NCBI GenBank assembly: GCA_035631035.1
Contig: DASQJL010000113.1
Span: 62,001-126,000, forward strand
DNA length: 64,000 bases
Direction: 5' to 3'
From: Candidatus Binatia bacterium
Lineage (GTDB): Bacteria > Eisenbacteria > RBG-16-71-46 > SZUA-252
The translations under genes were made by a program, and so were the position numbers. The notes beneath the pieces are model-generated. The model was given only the letters and a program-made list of their open reading frames with translations. It was not told the DNA's origin and did not search any database. The first letter of the stretch is position 1, and each line of letters opens with the position of its first letter. Positions 1 to 8,288 of this stretch are shown here, piece after piece.

Positions 1-144
1 GAAGAGCCGCGCGAGGTCGTTCTCCGGGACACGATGATGCACATGGCGCATCACCGCGGGCAGCTCACGGTCTATCTGCGCTTGAACGACGCGCCCGTGC
101 CCTCGATCTACGGTCCCACGGCCGACGACAAGCAGTTCGCGTAG
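1..144 (+). CDS. DinB-family protein, C-terminal fragment (cut by window start)
   Basis: The open frame runs from the first base to a TAG at 142-144, leaving 47 codons. The peptide contains MHMAHHRGQLTVYLRL, which resembles the third conserved helix of DinB/YfiT-type four-helix proteins, where a His of an H-x3-H-type motif helps bind a divalent metal. Such proteins act in thiol-dependent transferase or unknown roles. The beginning lies outside the window, so neither length nor the remaining metal ligands can be judged. A second DinB protein lies at 6864-7346. Confidence 0.7.
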   Translation, partial: EEPREVVLRDTMMHMAHHRGQLTVYLRLNDAPVPSIYGPTADDKQFA

Positions 145-168
145 TCCATCGTCCCGGGTGGAGGGGTA

Positions 169-188
169 CCTCGGAACCGTTTCCGAGG
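169..188 (+). terminator. Hairpin after the DinB gene
   Basis: A perfect 8-bp inverted repeat (CCTCGGAA / TTCCGAGG) with a CCGT loop lies 25 nt after the DinB stop and 67 nt before ccsBA. It has no T-run, so it could be a weak or factor-dependent terminator or an operator for the downstream gene. Confidence 0.3.
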
Positions 189-255
189 CGTTCGGAAACC
201 GCTACGCTACGGCCGTCTTCGTCGCTTCTCCTCGTCCACCCGGGACCCCAAAAAC

Positions 256-2505
256 GTGAAAGCGATCCTGCGCACGCTGGCCTCGCTCGAGCTGTCGATC
301 ATCCTCCTCGTCTCCATCGCCGTCGTGATGTCGTTCGGAACGATCATCGAGTCGCTCCGGGGCGCCGAGGCGGCGCGCTTCGTCTACCAGGCCTTCTGGT
401 TCCGGCTGCTCCTGGGGCTCTTTGCCCTGAACGTCGGCATGGCGCTCTGGGAGCGCTGGCCGCAAAACCGCTGGAGGATCGGCTTCCTGATCACGCACGC
501 CTCCCTCCTCCTCATCCTGGTCGGCTCGCTGGTGACGGCGGTCGCGGTCCAGGAGGGTCGGCTCCCGCTCTGGGAGGGCGAGAGCGCCAGCCACTTCTTC
601 TCCGAGGGCCCCGGGCAGCGCGAGGTCCACCGAAGCCTCCCCTTCGCGGTCCGGCTCGACGACTTCCAGATCGACGTCTACCCCGGCACGCAGCGTCCGG
701 CCATGTTCCGGAGCCGCGTCACGGTGCGCGACGCCTCCGGCGCGGAGCTTCCCGCGGTGATCCAGATGAACCATCCGCTCAGCCACGGGGGCTACCGCTT
801 CTTCCAGTCCAGCTACCAGATCCAGGGCGGCCGCGAGATGTCGATCCTCTCCGTGTCCAAGGACCCCGGTCAGCCGATCGTCTTCTGGGGGTACGGGCTC
901 CTCGTGCTGGGCATGCTCGTCGTGCTGTCGACCCGGATCACCCAGCGGCGGAGCGGGATGATGGGGGCGGCGCTCCTCGCGGGACTCCTGGCCCTGGCCG
1001 GCACGTCCCAGGCCGCCGACGCGCCCTCGCGGGAGCAGCTCGACAAGATCCGACGGCTTCCGGTGCAGAGCGACGGACGGGCGATGCCGCTCGACACCCA
1101 GGCGCGCGACGATGTGCGCACGGTGACGGGAGGCGGAGGATGGAAGGGGCTCGACCCGGTCGCCGTCGTGCTGGGATGGACCACGGATCCGGAGCGGTGG
1201 TCGGACGAGCCTGTCGTGCTCCTCGACGGCGACGTGGCGGCCCGGATCGGCCGGGCGTCGGCCAATCGATACGCGAGCTATCACAGCCTCGTCTCCAGCC
1301 AGCCGCTCCACGAGGCGGTGCAGGCGGCCATGGCCCGAGAGGAGGGGGGCGGGAAGCCTTCCAAGGCCGACAAGCATCTGCTCCGTGTCAGTGAACGGCT
1401 CGAAACGCTCCACGGCTACCTGACGGGACAGGCGATACGGGCGATCCCGGCCGCCGACCCGGTGGCCGCGTGGACCCCGCCCGGCGACCTGAAGACGCTG
1501 GAGACCTGGGCCGCGCTGGAGGCGCAGGTGCGCCCCACGGCCCCCTCCCATTACCCCACGACCGCCGCGATCGAGCGGGAGATCCGCTACAACGCCGTCC
1601 ACCCGGTCCGCGTCGCCTGGATCCTTCTCCTCCCGGCGGCGATCGGCGCTGGGCTCACGCTGGAGAAGAACCGCTGGCGGCTCCGGTGGACCACGGGACT
1701 CCTGGTCGTGCTGGGCTTCGCCGTCATGACGTGGGGGATCGCGACGCGCTGGCAGATCGCGGGCCACATCCCCGCCTCGAACATGTACGAGTCGATGCTC
1801 TTCCTGGGATGGGGCGTGGGATTCTTTGGCGTCGTGTCGGTGCTGGCCCGGAACCGCATGCTGATCTTCAACGCCGCGGCAATGGCCGCCCTCGTGATGC
1901 TGCTGCTCGACCGGCTCCCGATCGATCCCTTCATCCATCCGATCCCCCCGGTCCTCTCGGGGACGCCGTGGCTCGCGATCCACGTGCCGATCATCATGGT
2001 GAGCTACTCGGTCTTCGCGATCGCCACCTTCCTCGCGCACCTGGTGCTGGGGGCCGCCATCTTCGCACCCCGTCGCCGGGGGTTGGCCGACCGCTGGAGC
2101 GACCTGCTCTACTGGTACCTCGTCGTCGGGTCGATCTTCCTGATCGCGGGAATCCTCACCGGCTCGATCTGGGCCGCCTCGTCGTGGGGACGGTACTGGG
2201 GATGGGATCCCAAGGAGGTCTGGTCGCTCGTTGCCTTCCTCGCCTACATGGCGATCCTGCACGCGCGATTCGACGGCCGCCTGGGACCGTACGGGGTCGC
2301 GGCCTGGTCGATCGGCGCCTTCTGGACGATCCTCATGACCTATCTCGGGGTGAACTTCGTCCTCGCGTCGGGACTCCACTCCTACGGCTTCGGCAGCTCC
2401 GGACTGGTTCGCACGATGGCGGTCATCGGGCTCGTCGAGGCCGCGTTCCTCTTCGCGGGATGGCGCGCGCATCGAAATCTGGCGACGGCCCTGCCGCGGC
2501 GGTGA
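256..2505 (+). CDS. ccsBA: Fused cytochrome c biogenesis protein CcsBA (ResB-CcsA)
   Basis: This is a 749-residue membrane protein of system II cytochrome c maturation, which exports haem and attaches it to apocytochrome c CXXCH motifs. The N-terminal part (about 1-235) is ResB/CcsB-like with several membrane segments. A periplasmic-looking stretch (about 255-450) starts after a second signal-like helix. The C-terminal part (about 450-749) is CcsA-like and carries the haem-handling WWD motif WGRYWGWDPKE from residue 644, followed by conserved His708. The start is GTG at 256. Fusions of the two subunits are known in epsilonproteobacteria and Bacteroidetes-type bacteria. The gene stands alone, with a strong hairpin just downstream. 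It implies c-type cytochromes and a respiratory life style. Confidence 0.93.
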   Translation: MKAILRTLASLELSIILLVSIAVVMSFGTIIESLRGAEAARFVYQAFWFRLLLGLFALNVGMALWERWPQNRWRIGFLITHASLLLILVGSLVTAVAVQEGRLPLWEGESASHFFSEGPGQREVHRSLPFAVRLDDFQIDVYPGTQRPAMFRSRVTVRDASGAELPAVIQMNHPLSHGGYRFFQSSYQIQGGREMSILSVSKDPGQPIVFWGYGLLVLGMLVVLSTRITQRRSGMMGAALLAGLLALAGTSQAADAPSREQLDKIRRLPVQSDGRAMPLDTQARDDVRTVTGGGGWKGLDPVAVVLGWTTDPERWSDEPVVLLDGDVAARIGRASANRYASYHSLVSSQPLHEAVQAAMAREEGGGKPSKADKHLLRVSERLETLHGYLTGQAIRAIPAADPVAAWTPPGDLKTLETWAALEAQVRPTAPSHYPTTAAIEREIRYNAVHPVRVAWILLLPAAIGAGLTLEKNRWRLRWTTGLLVVLGFAVMTWGIATRWQIAGHIPASNMYESMLFLGWGVGFFGVVSVLARNRMLIFNAAAMAALVMLLLDRLPIDPFIHPIPPVLSGTPWLAIHVPIIMVSYSVFAIATFLAHLVLGAAIFAPRRRGLADRWSDLLYWYLVVGSIFLIAGILTGSIWAASSWGRYWGWDPKEVWSLVAFLAYMAILHARFDGRLGPYGVAAWSIGAFWTILMTYLGVNFVLASGLHSYGFGSSGLVRTMAVIGLVEAAFLFAGWRAHRNLATALPRR

Positions 2506-2541
2506 ACAAAAGAGTCCCGGACGCCGAAGCGTCCGGGACTC
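2505..2541 (-). terminator. Rho-independent terminator of the triple-repeat lipoprotein gene
   Basis: A perfect 13-bp stem (GAGTCCCGGACGC with its complement) and a 4-nt loop lie at 2512-2541. On the minus strand the stem is followed by TTTTGTT (2511-2505), the classic intrinsic terminator layout. It sits between two convergent genes and begins at the ccsBA stop, so it probably stops transcription from both sides. A 12-bp palindrome (GTTGCCGGCAAC) lies next to it at 2548-2559. Confidence 0.8.
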
Positions 2542-2569
2542 TCGCACGTTGCCGGCAACCGCCGGAGCG

Positions 2570-3568
2570 CTAGTCGGTGCTCCAGTAGCGGCGGTACGTC
2601 ATCGGAACCGAGATGACGGCCCGCGGCACGCTGCCCAGTTGGATCGAGATGAACGGCCCCCGCCACGAGTCCGCCCGATACCAGCCGGTGCGATCGGCGA
2701 GGTACCAGGAGTCGTTGTAGCGGTAGAGATCGTAGCTCGCGTTGCCCCGCACGTAGTCGATGTCCGTCCCCGGGATCATGTCGTAGCTGGGCTCGACCGT
2801 GAAGGTCCGGCCCGAGTTCCAGTAGCGGACGGTCGAGTAGCGATCGTCGTCCCGATCCCGGTCGCGCCAGTCGCGATCACGGTAGCGGTCGCGGTCATCG
2901 GTGGACGAGACCCAATCGCGGCGATAGCGCGATGGAATGGTGAGCACCTCGCTCGGGACGCTCGAGGTCCGGATCGTGAGGAACGGCCCGCGCCACGAGG
3001 TGGAGCGGTACCACACGCCGTTGTCCATCAGGTACCACGTGCCGTGCAGGCGGTAGAGATCGAAGTCGGCGGCCTGGCGCGCGTACGTCACCGAGCTGTT
3101 CGGAATCATGGCCATGCTCGGCTTCCTCGAGAACGTCCGCCCCGAGGCCCAGTAGCCCTCGGGCAGGTCCCGATAGCGCGGATCCCGGCGGTCGACCCGG
3201 ACCGACACCCAGTTGCGCCGGTACTCCGAGGGCACGGTCGCGATCTCGTTCGGAAGCACGTCGACGTCCAGCGAGGTCCATGGCCCGCGCCAGGAGCCCG
3301 CGCGGTACCACCGGCCCTGGTCGTTCAGGTACCACGTGCCTTCGAACTGATAGACGTCGTAATCGGACGCGTCCCGGATGTAGTAGACGTCGGTGTCGCC
3401 GACGCGGCGCATCCGCGGCTGCGATGAGAAGTGGTAGTTGCTGTAGCCGGATTCGTAGTCGTCGCGATACGCGACATCGGAGCTCGTCGAGGAGCACCCC
3501 GATAGCGAGATGGCCGGGAGCGACGCCAGGAGCGTCACTCCCAGGGTCCAGAGAGCACGTCGGTTCAT
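2570..3568 (-). CDS. Lipoprotein with three internal repeats, function unknown
   Basis: The 332-residue product has a signal peptide with lipobox LSGC (Cys25), so it is probably anchored in an outer or inner membrane leaflet. The mature part holds three copies of a unit of about 90 residues. Each has a Tyr-rich strand (DYDVYQFEGTWYLND and variants), then WYR-x-x-SWRGP, then a segment ending YRRxWVS. A charged linker of Arg and Asp (about 215-240) separates repeats two and three. I do not recognise the family. The conserved aromatic pattern suggests a beta-rich fold, perhaps binding glycan or cell wall, but this is a guess. The start has a GGAGG site, and an intrinsic terminator follows. The gene is monocistronic. 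Confidence 0.8.
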   Translation of the reverse strand: MNRRALWTLGVTLLASLPAISLSGCSSTSSDVAYRDDYESGYSNYHFSSQPRMRRVGDTDVYYIRDASDYDVYQFEGTWYLNDQGRWYRAGSWRGPWTSLDVDVLPNEIATVPSEYRRNWVSVRVDRRDPRYRDLPEGYWASGRTFSRKPSMAMIPNSSVTYARQAADFDLYRLHGTWYLMDNGVWYRSTSWRGPFLTIRTSSVPSEVLTIPSRYRRDWVSSTDDRDRYRDRDWRDRDRDDDRYSTVRYWNSGRTFTVEPSYDMIPGTDIDYVRGNASYDLYRYNDSWYLADRTGWYRADSWRGPFISIQLGSVPRAVISVPMTYRRYWSTD

Positions 3569-3621
3569 GGGAGTATGTCCTCCCCGCGTGGCCTCTCCCC
3601 CGGCAGGGGTGCGGCGCGCGG

Positions 3622-3658
3622 TTGTAGGTATGCCGGGTGCGACCGGCGATATCTACAA
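3622..3658. repeat. Inverted repeat in the divergent intergenic region
   Basis: The arms TTGTAGgTATGCCGG and CCGGCgATAtCTACAA pair over about 15 bp with one mismatch and one bulge around a 6-nt loop. The repeat lies 54 bp upstream of the minus-strand lipoprotein start and 133 bp upstream of the plus-strand gene at 3792. It may be an operator or an RNA hairpin; it has no T-run. Confidence 0.45.
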
Positions 3659-3723
3659 TCGACGGACGCAACTGGCTCTGATCCTGGCGGTTTTGCGGCC
3701 CGCCCCAGGCAGCATCTGACCCT

Positions 3724-3752
3724 TTCAATTCGCGTGCCATGGGGGCTAGACT
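3724..3752 (+). promoter_or_regulatory. Possible promoter of the 3792 gene
   Basis: TTCAAT (3724-3729), a 17-nt spacer and TAGACT (3747-3752) match the sigma-70 layout moderately. The predicted start of transcription would be about 30 nt before the ATG. Confidence 0.3.
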
Positions 3753-3791
3753 GCCGCGTCCACCGACGCACAACCCAGGCAGGAGGGTCCG

Positions 3792-4352
3792 ATGGTGCCG
3801 ATCCCGTCATTGTGGTTGCCGGTGCTCCTTTCCGCCGTCCTCGTGTTCCTCGCAAGCTGGATCGCCCACGCCGTGCTTCCCCATCACCGGAACGACGTCA
3901 AGGCCGTCCCCGGCGAGGATGCCCTCCTCGAAGCGCTCCGGAAGCTCGATATTCCTCCGGGCGACTACATGGCGCCCCGCCCCGCGAGCATGGCGGCGAT
4001 GAGAAGCCCGGAGTTCGTGGAGAAGCGGAAGCGGGGTCCCGTGGTCATCATGACGGTCATGCCCGGGGGTCCTCCGAGCATGGGCAAGGAGCTCCTCCAG
4101 TGGTTCCTCTTCACGGTCCTGGTTGGGATCTTCGCCGCCTACATCACCGGCCACGCGGTCGAGGCCGGCGCTCCCTACCTGCGCGTGATGCGGTTCGCGG
4201 GCGCGACGGCTTTCTTCTGCTATTCCATCGCGCAGTTCAGCGAATCGATCTGGTACAAGCGGAGCTGGGCGACGACGTTCAAGAACGTGATCGACGGGCT
4301 AGTCTACGGTCTCCTGACCGGAGGCGTTTTCGGCTGGCTCTGGCCGCGCTAG
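3792..4352 (+). CDS. Small membrane protein, function unknown
   Basis: The 186-residue product has one N-terminal membrane segment (about 5-28) and two or three more in the C-terminal half (about 100-120, 133-150 and 165-184). A hydrophilic loop between them contains a Lys/Arg-rich stretch. The family is not one I can name. An AGGAGG-type site sits just before the ATG, the gene is monocistronic, and an intrinsic terminator follows. No catalytic motif is visible. Confidence 0.75.
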   Translation: MVPIPSLWLPVLLSAVLVFLASWIAHAVLPHHRNDVKAVPGEDALLEALRKLDIPPGDYMAPRPASMAAMRSPEFVEKRKRGPVVIMTVMPGGPPSMGKELLQWFLFTVLVGIFAAYITGHAVEAGAPYLRVMRFAGATAFFCYSIAQFSESIWYKRSWATTFKNVIDGLVYGLLTGGVFGWLWPR

Positions 4353-4380
4353 CGACCCGCTTCGAGGCGTGACAAGAAGA

Positions 4381-4434
4381 CCCCGGTCGCGGGGCGGACC
4401 CGAGAGTCCGCCGCCGCGCCGGGGTTCTGTTTTT
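4381..4434 (+). terminator. Rho-independent terminator
   Basis: A GC-rich stem (CCCCGG...CGCGG paired with CCGCG..CCGGGG, with small bulges) is followed by TTCTGTTTTT at 4425-4434. It lies 28 bp after the stop of the 3792-4352 gene, and the next gene is convergent. Confidence 0.65.
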
Positions 4435-4460
4435 CGACGCGATCGATCGATGGCCGCCCG

Positions 4461-4727
4461 CTACACAGGGAGGCTCCGGTGCCGGTTGTGCGTGATCGCG
4501 CGGTAGATCGCGAGCAGCAGGACGGCGCCGATGATCGAGGCGATGATCCCGGCTCCTTCGCCGCGGTCATAGAGGCCCATGGAGCGGCCGATGAATCCCG
4601 CGAGAAGGGATCCGGCGATACCGAGGATGATCGTCATCAAGATGCCGCCGCCATCGCGGCCCGGCATGATCAGCTTGGCGAGAGCGCCAATGACCAATCC
4701 GATGATGATGGTCCAGAGAATGTTCAT
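4461..4727 (-). CDS. GlsB/YeaQ/YmgE-family stress membrane protein
   Basis: The 88-residue protein is almost entirely hydrophobic, with three membrane segments. It carries the family pattern of a Gly-rich first helix, LIMPGRDGGG, then a second Gly-rich helix (ILGIAGSLLAGFIG). These small proteins (PF04226) are widespread and often induced by stress; their biochemical role is not settled. The start has an AGGAG site 7 nt upstream. It is transcribed alone, convergent with the previous gene. Confidence 0.85.
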   Translation of the reverse strand: MNILWTIIIGLVIGALAKLIMPGRDGGGILMTIILGIAGSLLAGFIGRSMGLYDRGEGAGIIASIIGAVLLLAIYRAITHNRHRSLPV

Positions 4728-5162
4728 GATTAGCTCCTGTCCACCGATCCCTCACGGCCCGGGACGGGGACTCTGTCTTGCCCTCAGTTCACCGCTTTTG
4801 TGCACCCGGGCGATCTCCCTGATCGCCGGTGCCGCGGCACCCCCGCGGCTTGTGACCTGATGCCCTTGCAAGCCACGGACCACATGGGCCGGTTCAAACC
4901 GATGTGCGGAAGCGGGAAGGGTTTAGCCGTGACCTGACACCTCGGCCCGCGTTTTGAGCCGATTTGTTGGAAGCGGGTTCTTTGTACTCTTGGACCCCGT
5001 TTGAAGGTAATCGCGCCGTCACGGCGCGGCGTCGGCGACCCCTCGCGGGCATGCTGCGGATCACCGACGAAAGGGGGTTCCCAACGGCCCGACCTGCATC
5101 TAAGATAGGTTCGCTCACACGAGCCCATCCCGTCGTCCATACTCGAAATGCGCAGGTCTCCC
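4728..5162. other. Intergenic region with a degenerate direct repeat
   Basis: No convincing gene is seen in these 435 bp. GTGACCTGA occurs at 4852-4860 and 4929-4937. A longer, imperfect element (CCGATGTGCGGAAGCGGG at 4899-4916; CCGATTTGTTGGAAGCGGG at 4959-4977) follows each copy. This may be a decayed tandem duplication. Small frames here have no family features. Confidence 0.4.
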
Positions 5163-5663
5163 ATGCGGCTCCTCGTCCTGGCCACACGTATGCTCCTGCT
5201 CAGCTCCTTCCTCGCCGCCGGATGCGCCGTGTCCCGACCCGTCGCCCGGCTGGATTCGACGCCGGTTTCCGCCGAGCTCGCGATCCTGCCGACGCCCGTT
5301 CCCGACCTGGAAGGAGCTGATATTTCGACCGAGCCCCAGGACGCCCCTGCGCCCAGGCCTCTTCGGGCCCATGCGCGGGGTCAGGTCGGAACCGCTTCCT
5401 TCTACGACACCTCGTTCAACGGCCAGACCACGGCCAGCGGGGACACGTACGACGACGCCAAGCTGACCGCGGCCCATCGCACCCTGGGGTTCGGAACACG
5501 AGTCCGCGTGACCAACCTCGAGAATCGCCGCTCGATCGTGGTCACCGTGAACGACCGGGGCCCCTTCGTCGGCGGCCGCGTCATCGACCTCTCGCGCCGC
5601 GCCGCGCGCGCGCTGGACTTCGTCGAGGACGGCACGACCCGGGTCCGGATCCAGCCTCTCTAG
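5163..5663 (+). CDS. rlpA: RlpA-like septal lytic transglycosylase lipoprotein
   Basis: The product has about 166 residues. A signal peptide ends in a lipobox (LAAGC), and a short linker leads to a double-psi beta-barrel domain (about 75-166) with GTASFYDTSFNGQTTASG and VTVNDRGPFVGGRVIDLS, both hallmarks of RlpA. RlpA cleaves denuded glycan strands at the septum or acts structurally in the outer membrane. No SPOR domain is present, so this is a short form. An ATG at 5148 is also in frame, but AGG sits 6 nt before the ATG at 5163, so I prefer that start. A promoter for the next gene overlaps the 3' flank. Confidence 0.88.
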   Translation: MRLLVLATRMLLLSSFLAAGCAVSRPVARLDSTPVSAELAILPTPVPDLEGADISTEPQDAPAPRPLRAHARGQVGTASFYDTSFNGQTTASGDTYDDAKLTAAHRTLGFGTRVRVTNLENRRSIVVTVNDRGPFVGGRVIDLSRRAARALDFVEDGTTRVRIQPL

Positions 5664-5664
5664 C

Positions 5665-5673
5665 TGCTATAAT
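5665..5673 (+). promoter_or_regulatory. Extended -10 promoter element of the beta-helix gene
   Basis: TGCTATAAT is a perfect extended -10 element. It ends 9 nt before ATG 5683 (6 nt before an in-frame GTG), so transcription would start at or next to the start codon. No -35 match is seen. A leaderless or near-leaderless transcript is inferred. Confidence 0.55.
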
Positions 5674-5682
5674 CATGGGGTG

Positions 5683-6867
5683 ATGCTCTCGCCCCGCCGT
5701 GCCCATTCCAAGCTCGTCGCGCTGGCCCCGGCCCTCGTCCTGGCCCTGGCCGCCGGCGCACCGCCCTCGTTCGCCCTCACCCTGCACGTCGGTCCCGGAA
5801 AGTCCTACGCCACCGTCCGCGCCGCGGCCGAAGCCGCGCTGCCCGGGGACGTGGTCCTGATCGACGCCGGGGTCTACGGCGGCGACGTGGCCACCTGGAA
5901 ATCGGACAACGTCACGGTCCGCGCGGTCGGCGGACGGGCCCACATGAAGGCCGACGGGGCCCAGGAGGGGGGGAAGGCGATCTGGGTGGTGCAGGGACGG
6001 AACTTCACCGCGGAGGGGATCGAGTTCTCCGGGGCGAAGGTCCCCGACCAGAACGGCGCCGGCATCCGTTCCGAGACTCCGGGAACGCTGATCCTCCGCG
6101 ACTGCTACTTCCACGACAACGAAGAGGGCATCCTGGGCGGCGCCGATTCCATGGTCATCGAGAATTGCGTCTTTGACCGGAACGGCCAGGGCGACGGCCG
6201 CACCCACAACATCTACGCCTCCGGCCGCTCCTTCACGCTTCGTGGCTCGACCGTGAAGCGCGCGGTGATCGGCCACAACGTGAAGACCCGCGCGAAGAAC
6301 AACTACATCCTCTACAACCGCATCCTGGATGAGGCGAGCGGCACGACGAGCTACGAGGTGGACGTGCCCGACTGCGGGCGCACCTATCTCATCGGCAACG
6401 TGATCGAGCAGGGGCCGAAATCGGAGAACGCCACGATCATCTCGTACGGAGCCGAGAGCGCGTCGAACGTGCAGGACCTGTACGTCGTGAACAACACGAT
6501 CGTGAACGATCGCCAGGACGGGACGTTCCTCCAGATCCGCGACGGGACCAGGGCGCTCGTGCTGAACAACATCTTCTACGGCCCCGGGACCCCCTGGGCG
6601 GGCGGACGCGTGGTGGAGAGCCGGAACTACGTGGATTCGTCCATGCGGAACGGCCCCGGCTTCGCTGATCCGCGCCTGTTCGACTACCGGCTGACCGGGT
6701 CCTCCCCCGCCGAGATCGTGGACGCGGGGGGGCCGGTGGGCCTCTCCATCACCGGCTTCGACCTGACCCCCAAGAGCCAGTGCGGCGACGATGCGCGCGT
6801 GCGCGCACGTGGCCAGGCCGGCGCGCTGGATATCGGGGCCTTCGAGCGGGAACCCGCGAAGCCCTAG
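5683..6867 (+). CDS. Secreted right-handed parallel beta-helix protein
   Basis: The 394-residue protein begins with a signal peptide (about 1-32). It continues with LTLHVGPGKSYATVRAAAEAALPGD, the entry motif of NosD-like and pectate-lyase-like helices, and then PbH1-type repeats rich in Asn (IENCVFDRN, NNTIVND, LNNIFYG). Such proteins bind or cleave polysaccharides; no lyase catalytic set is evident. A GTG at 5680 is a possible alternative start. A TGCTATAAT promoter lies directly upstream. The gene is convergent with the DinB gene, and both use the palindromic CTAG at 6864-6867 for their stop codons. Confidence 0.82.
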   Translation: MLSPRRAHSKLVALAPALVLALAAGAPPSFALTLHVGPGKSYATVRAAAEAALPGDVVLIDAGVYGGDVATWKSDNVTVRAVGGRAHMKADGAQEGGKAIWVVQGRNFTAEGIEFSGAKVPDQNGAGIRSETPGTLILRDCYFHDNEEGILGGADSMVIENCVFDRNGQGDGRTHNIYASGRSFTLRGSTVKRAVIGHNVKTRAKNNYILYNRILDEASGTTSYEVDVPDCGRTYLIGNVIEQGPKSENATIISYGAESASNVQDLYVVNNTIVNDRQDGTFLQIRDGTRALVLNNIFYGPGTPWAGGRVVESRNYVDSSMRNGPGFADPRLFDYRLTGSSPAEIVDAGGPVGLSITGFDLTPKSQCGDDARVRARGQAGALDIGAFEREPAKP

Positions 6868-7346
6868 CCCCGCCCCCAGATTCCGAGCGCGCGCCGGACC
6901 AGGACGAGCTGTCCGATGTGGTAGGCGTTGTGGTCGGCCACGACGAGGAACTCCCGCAGGTAGGTCTGGCCGGTTCCGTTCGGAACGCGGCCGAAGAGTT
7001 CGACGGAGGGGTCGCGGGCCATCGCCGCGAGCGCTTCGAGATCGGCATGGAATGCGGCGACGCTCCGGTCCCACGCGGCGTCCGACTCGGGAGCGGCCGA
7101 CTTTGGCCAGTAGTCCTCCGGCCACTTCATCTCCCGGTACTTCGGGGCCGTGCAGAACTCGAGGATGTCGCGCTGCGCCAGCCTGAGGTGCTCCAGGAGC
7201 TGCCACGGCGAGTGGGGCATTCCCTGCGGTACGGCCCCTCGATGCTTCGGGTCGATTCCGCCGACGGCGGCGTCGAACCCGGCGTGCGCGTCCTCCCAGG
7301 CGAGGAGCCGGGCGATCTGCTCGCGAAGCGGAGCGTCCCTGTCCAT
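6864..7346 (-). CDS. DinB-family (DUF664-like) protein
   Basis: The 160-residue protein has the DinB four-helix arrangement. HSPWQLLEHLRLAQRDI supplies the first conserved His residues and DHNAYHIGQLVLVRR the last pair of the metal-binding set. DinB proteins are metal-dependent; some work with bacillithiol or mycothiol, most are uncharacterised. I place the start at ATG 7346 rather than 7358, because the upstream ATG lies inside the TGCTATGAT promoter element and could not be in the mRNA. The last codon shares the CTAG stop with the beta-helix gene. No neighbour suggests a substrate. Confidence 0.85.
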   Translation of the reverse strand: MDRDAPLREQIARLLAWEDAHAGFDAAVGGIDPKHRGAVPQGMPHSPWQLLEHLRLAQRDILEFCTAPKYREMKWPEDYWPKSAAPESDAAWDRSVAAFHADLEALAAMARDPSVELFGRVPNGTGQTYLREFLVVADHNAYHIGQLVLVRRALGIWGRG

Positions 7347-7353
7347 GGCGCGG

Positions 7354-7362
7354 ATCATAGCA
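7354..7362 (-). promoter_or_regulatory. Extended -10 promoter element of the DinB gene
   Basis: On the minus strand TGCTATGAT is a near-perfect extended -10 element ending 7 nt before ATG 7346. The predicted transcription start coincides with the start codon, which implies a leaderless mRNA. Confidence 0.5.
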
Positions 7363-7461
7363 CCCCGGCTGGAACGCGCGGCGAGGACGGGGTACCATCC
7401 CGCGTCGCGCCCCGACCCGGGGGCCGGCCCGCGGCGGACGTGCCGCAGCATCGGAGGCGAC

Positions 7462-8283
7462 GTGACGACCTCACCGGAACCATCGAGCGCCGGCGGCGAC
7501 GATCCGCTTCTCGCCTACCGCGACCCCGCATTCCTCGACAGCGAAGCCGCCCGGCCGATCCGGATCATCTCGGAGTACCTGGCCCCCCTGGACGCGTTCT
7601 GCCGTGAGTGCGTGAGCGACACCATCGTCTTCTTCGGCTCGGCGCGGATCGCCCCGGACGGCCCCATGGGACGCTATTACGCCGAGGCCCGCGAGCTGGC
7701 GCGTCTCGTGACCGAGTGGTCGCAGAGCCTGGAATCCCCGGGCCATCGCTACATCGTCTGCTCCGGCGGGGGGCCCGGGATCATGGAGGCGGCCAACCGC
7801 GGCGCCCGGGACGCCGGCGGACGAACCGTCGGCCTCAACATCGGACTCCCTCACGAGCAGCGGCCGAACCCCTACATCACGCCGGAGCTCAGCTTCGAAT
7901 TCCACTACTTCTTCATGCGCAAGCTCTGGTTCGCGCACCTGGCGCGGGCCATGGTCGTCTTTCCCGGCGGCTTCGGCACCCTGGACGAAACGTTCGAGAT
8001 GCTCACGCTGTCTCAAACACGAAAGCTCGACCGCTCGCTGCCGGTGTTGCTGTATGGCTCGAGCTACTGGAAGGAGCTGATCCGGTTCGAGGCGCTGGTC
8101 CGGTATGGGATGATCGACCGGGGCGACCTCGACCTGTTCGTGTTCGTGGACGACCCGCGCGAGGCGCTCGACATCCTGCGCCAGCGCCTGGGCGAGGAGA
8201 AGAAGCCCCCGGCTCCGGCCTTCGCCGACTCGACCACGCCGGAGAGCCCCGTGCCGACACCGCCTCGAGGCCCGCGCCGTTGA
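7462..8283 (+). CDS. LOG-family / TIGR00730 Rossmann-fold protein
   Basis: The product has 273 residues. The LOG signature is complete: FFGSARI, a Gly-rich CSGGGPGIMEAANRGA loop, and VVFPGGFGTLDETFE containing PGGxGTxxE. LOG enzymes hydrolyse cytokinin riboside monophosphates or related nucleotide N-glycosides; many bacterial members are housekeeping nucleotide hydrolases. Pro-rich residues extend the C-terminus. The start is GTG with GGAGG four nt upstream. The downstream membrane/TPR gene begins a few bases after the stop, so the two may be co-transcribed, although their functions do not obviously connect. Confidence 0.9.
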   Translation: MTTSPEPSSAGGDDPLLAYRDPAFLDSEAARPIRIISEYLAPLDAFCRECVSDTIVFFGSARIAPDGPMGRYYAEARELARLVTEWSQSLESPGHRYIVCSGGGPGIMEAANRGARDAGGRTVGLNIGLPHEQRPNPYITPELSFEFHYFFMRKLWFAHLARAMVVFPGGFGTLDETFEMLTLSQTRKLDRSLPVLLYGSSYWKELIRFEALVRYGMIDRGDLDLFVFVDDPREALDILRQRLGEEKKPPAPAFADSTTPESPVPTPPRGPRR

Positions 8284-8288
8284 GCCGA

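Noticed and set aside
202-2547. A 781-codon minus-strand open frame antisense to ccsBA
   Set aside because: High GC content creates long shadow frames. The translation is Arg/Asp/Gly-rich low-complexity without domains, whereas the plus strand encodes CcsBA with membrane helices and the WWD motif.
4894-5187. Short minus-strand frames in the 4728-5162 gap
   Set aside because: Composition is Arg/Pro/Ser-rich, with no ribosome site, hydrophobic pattern or family motif.
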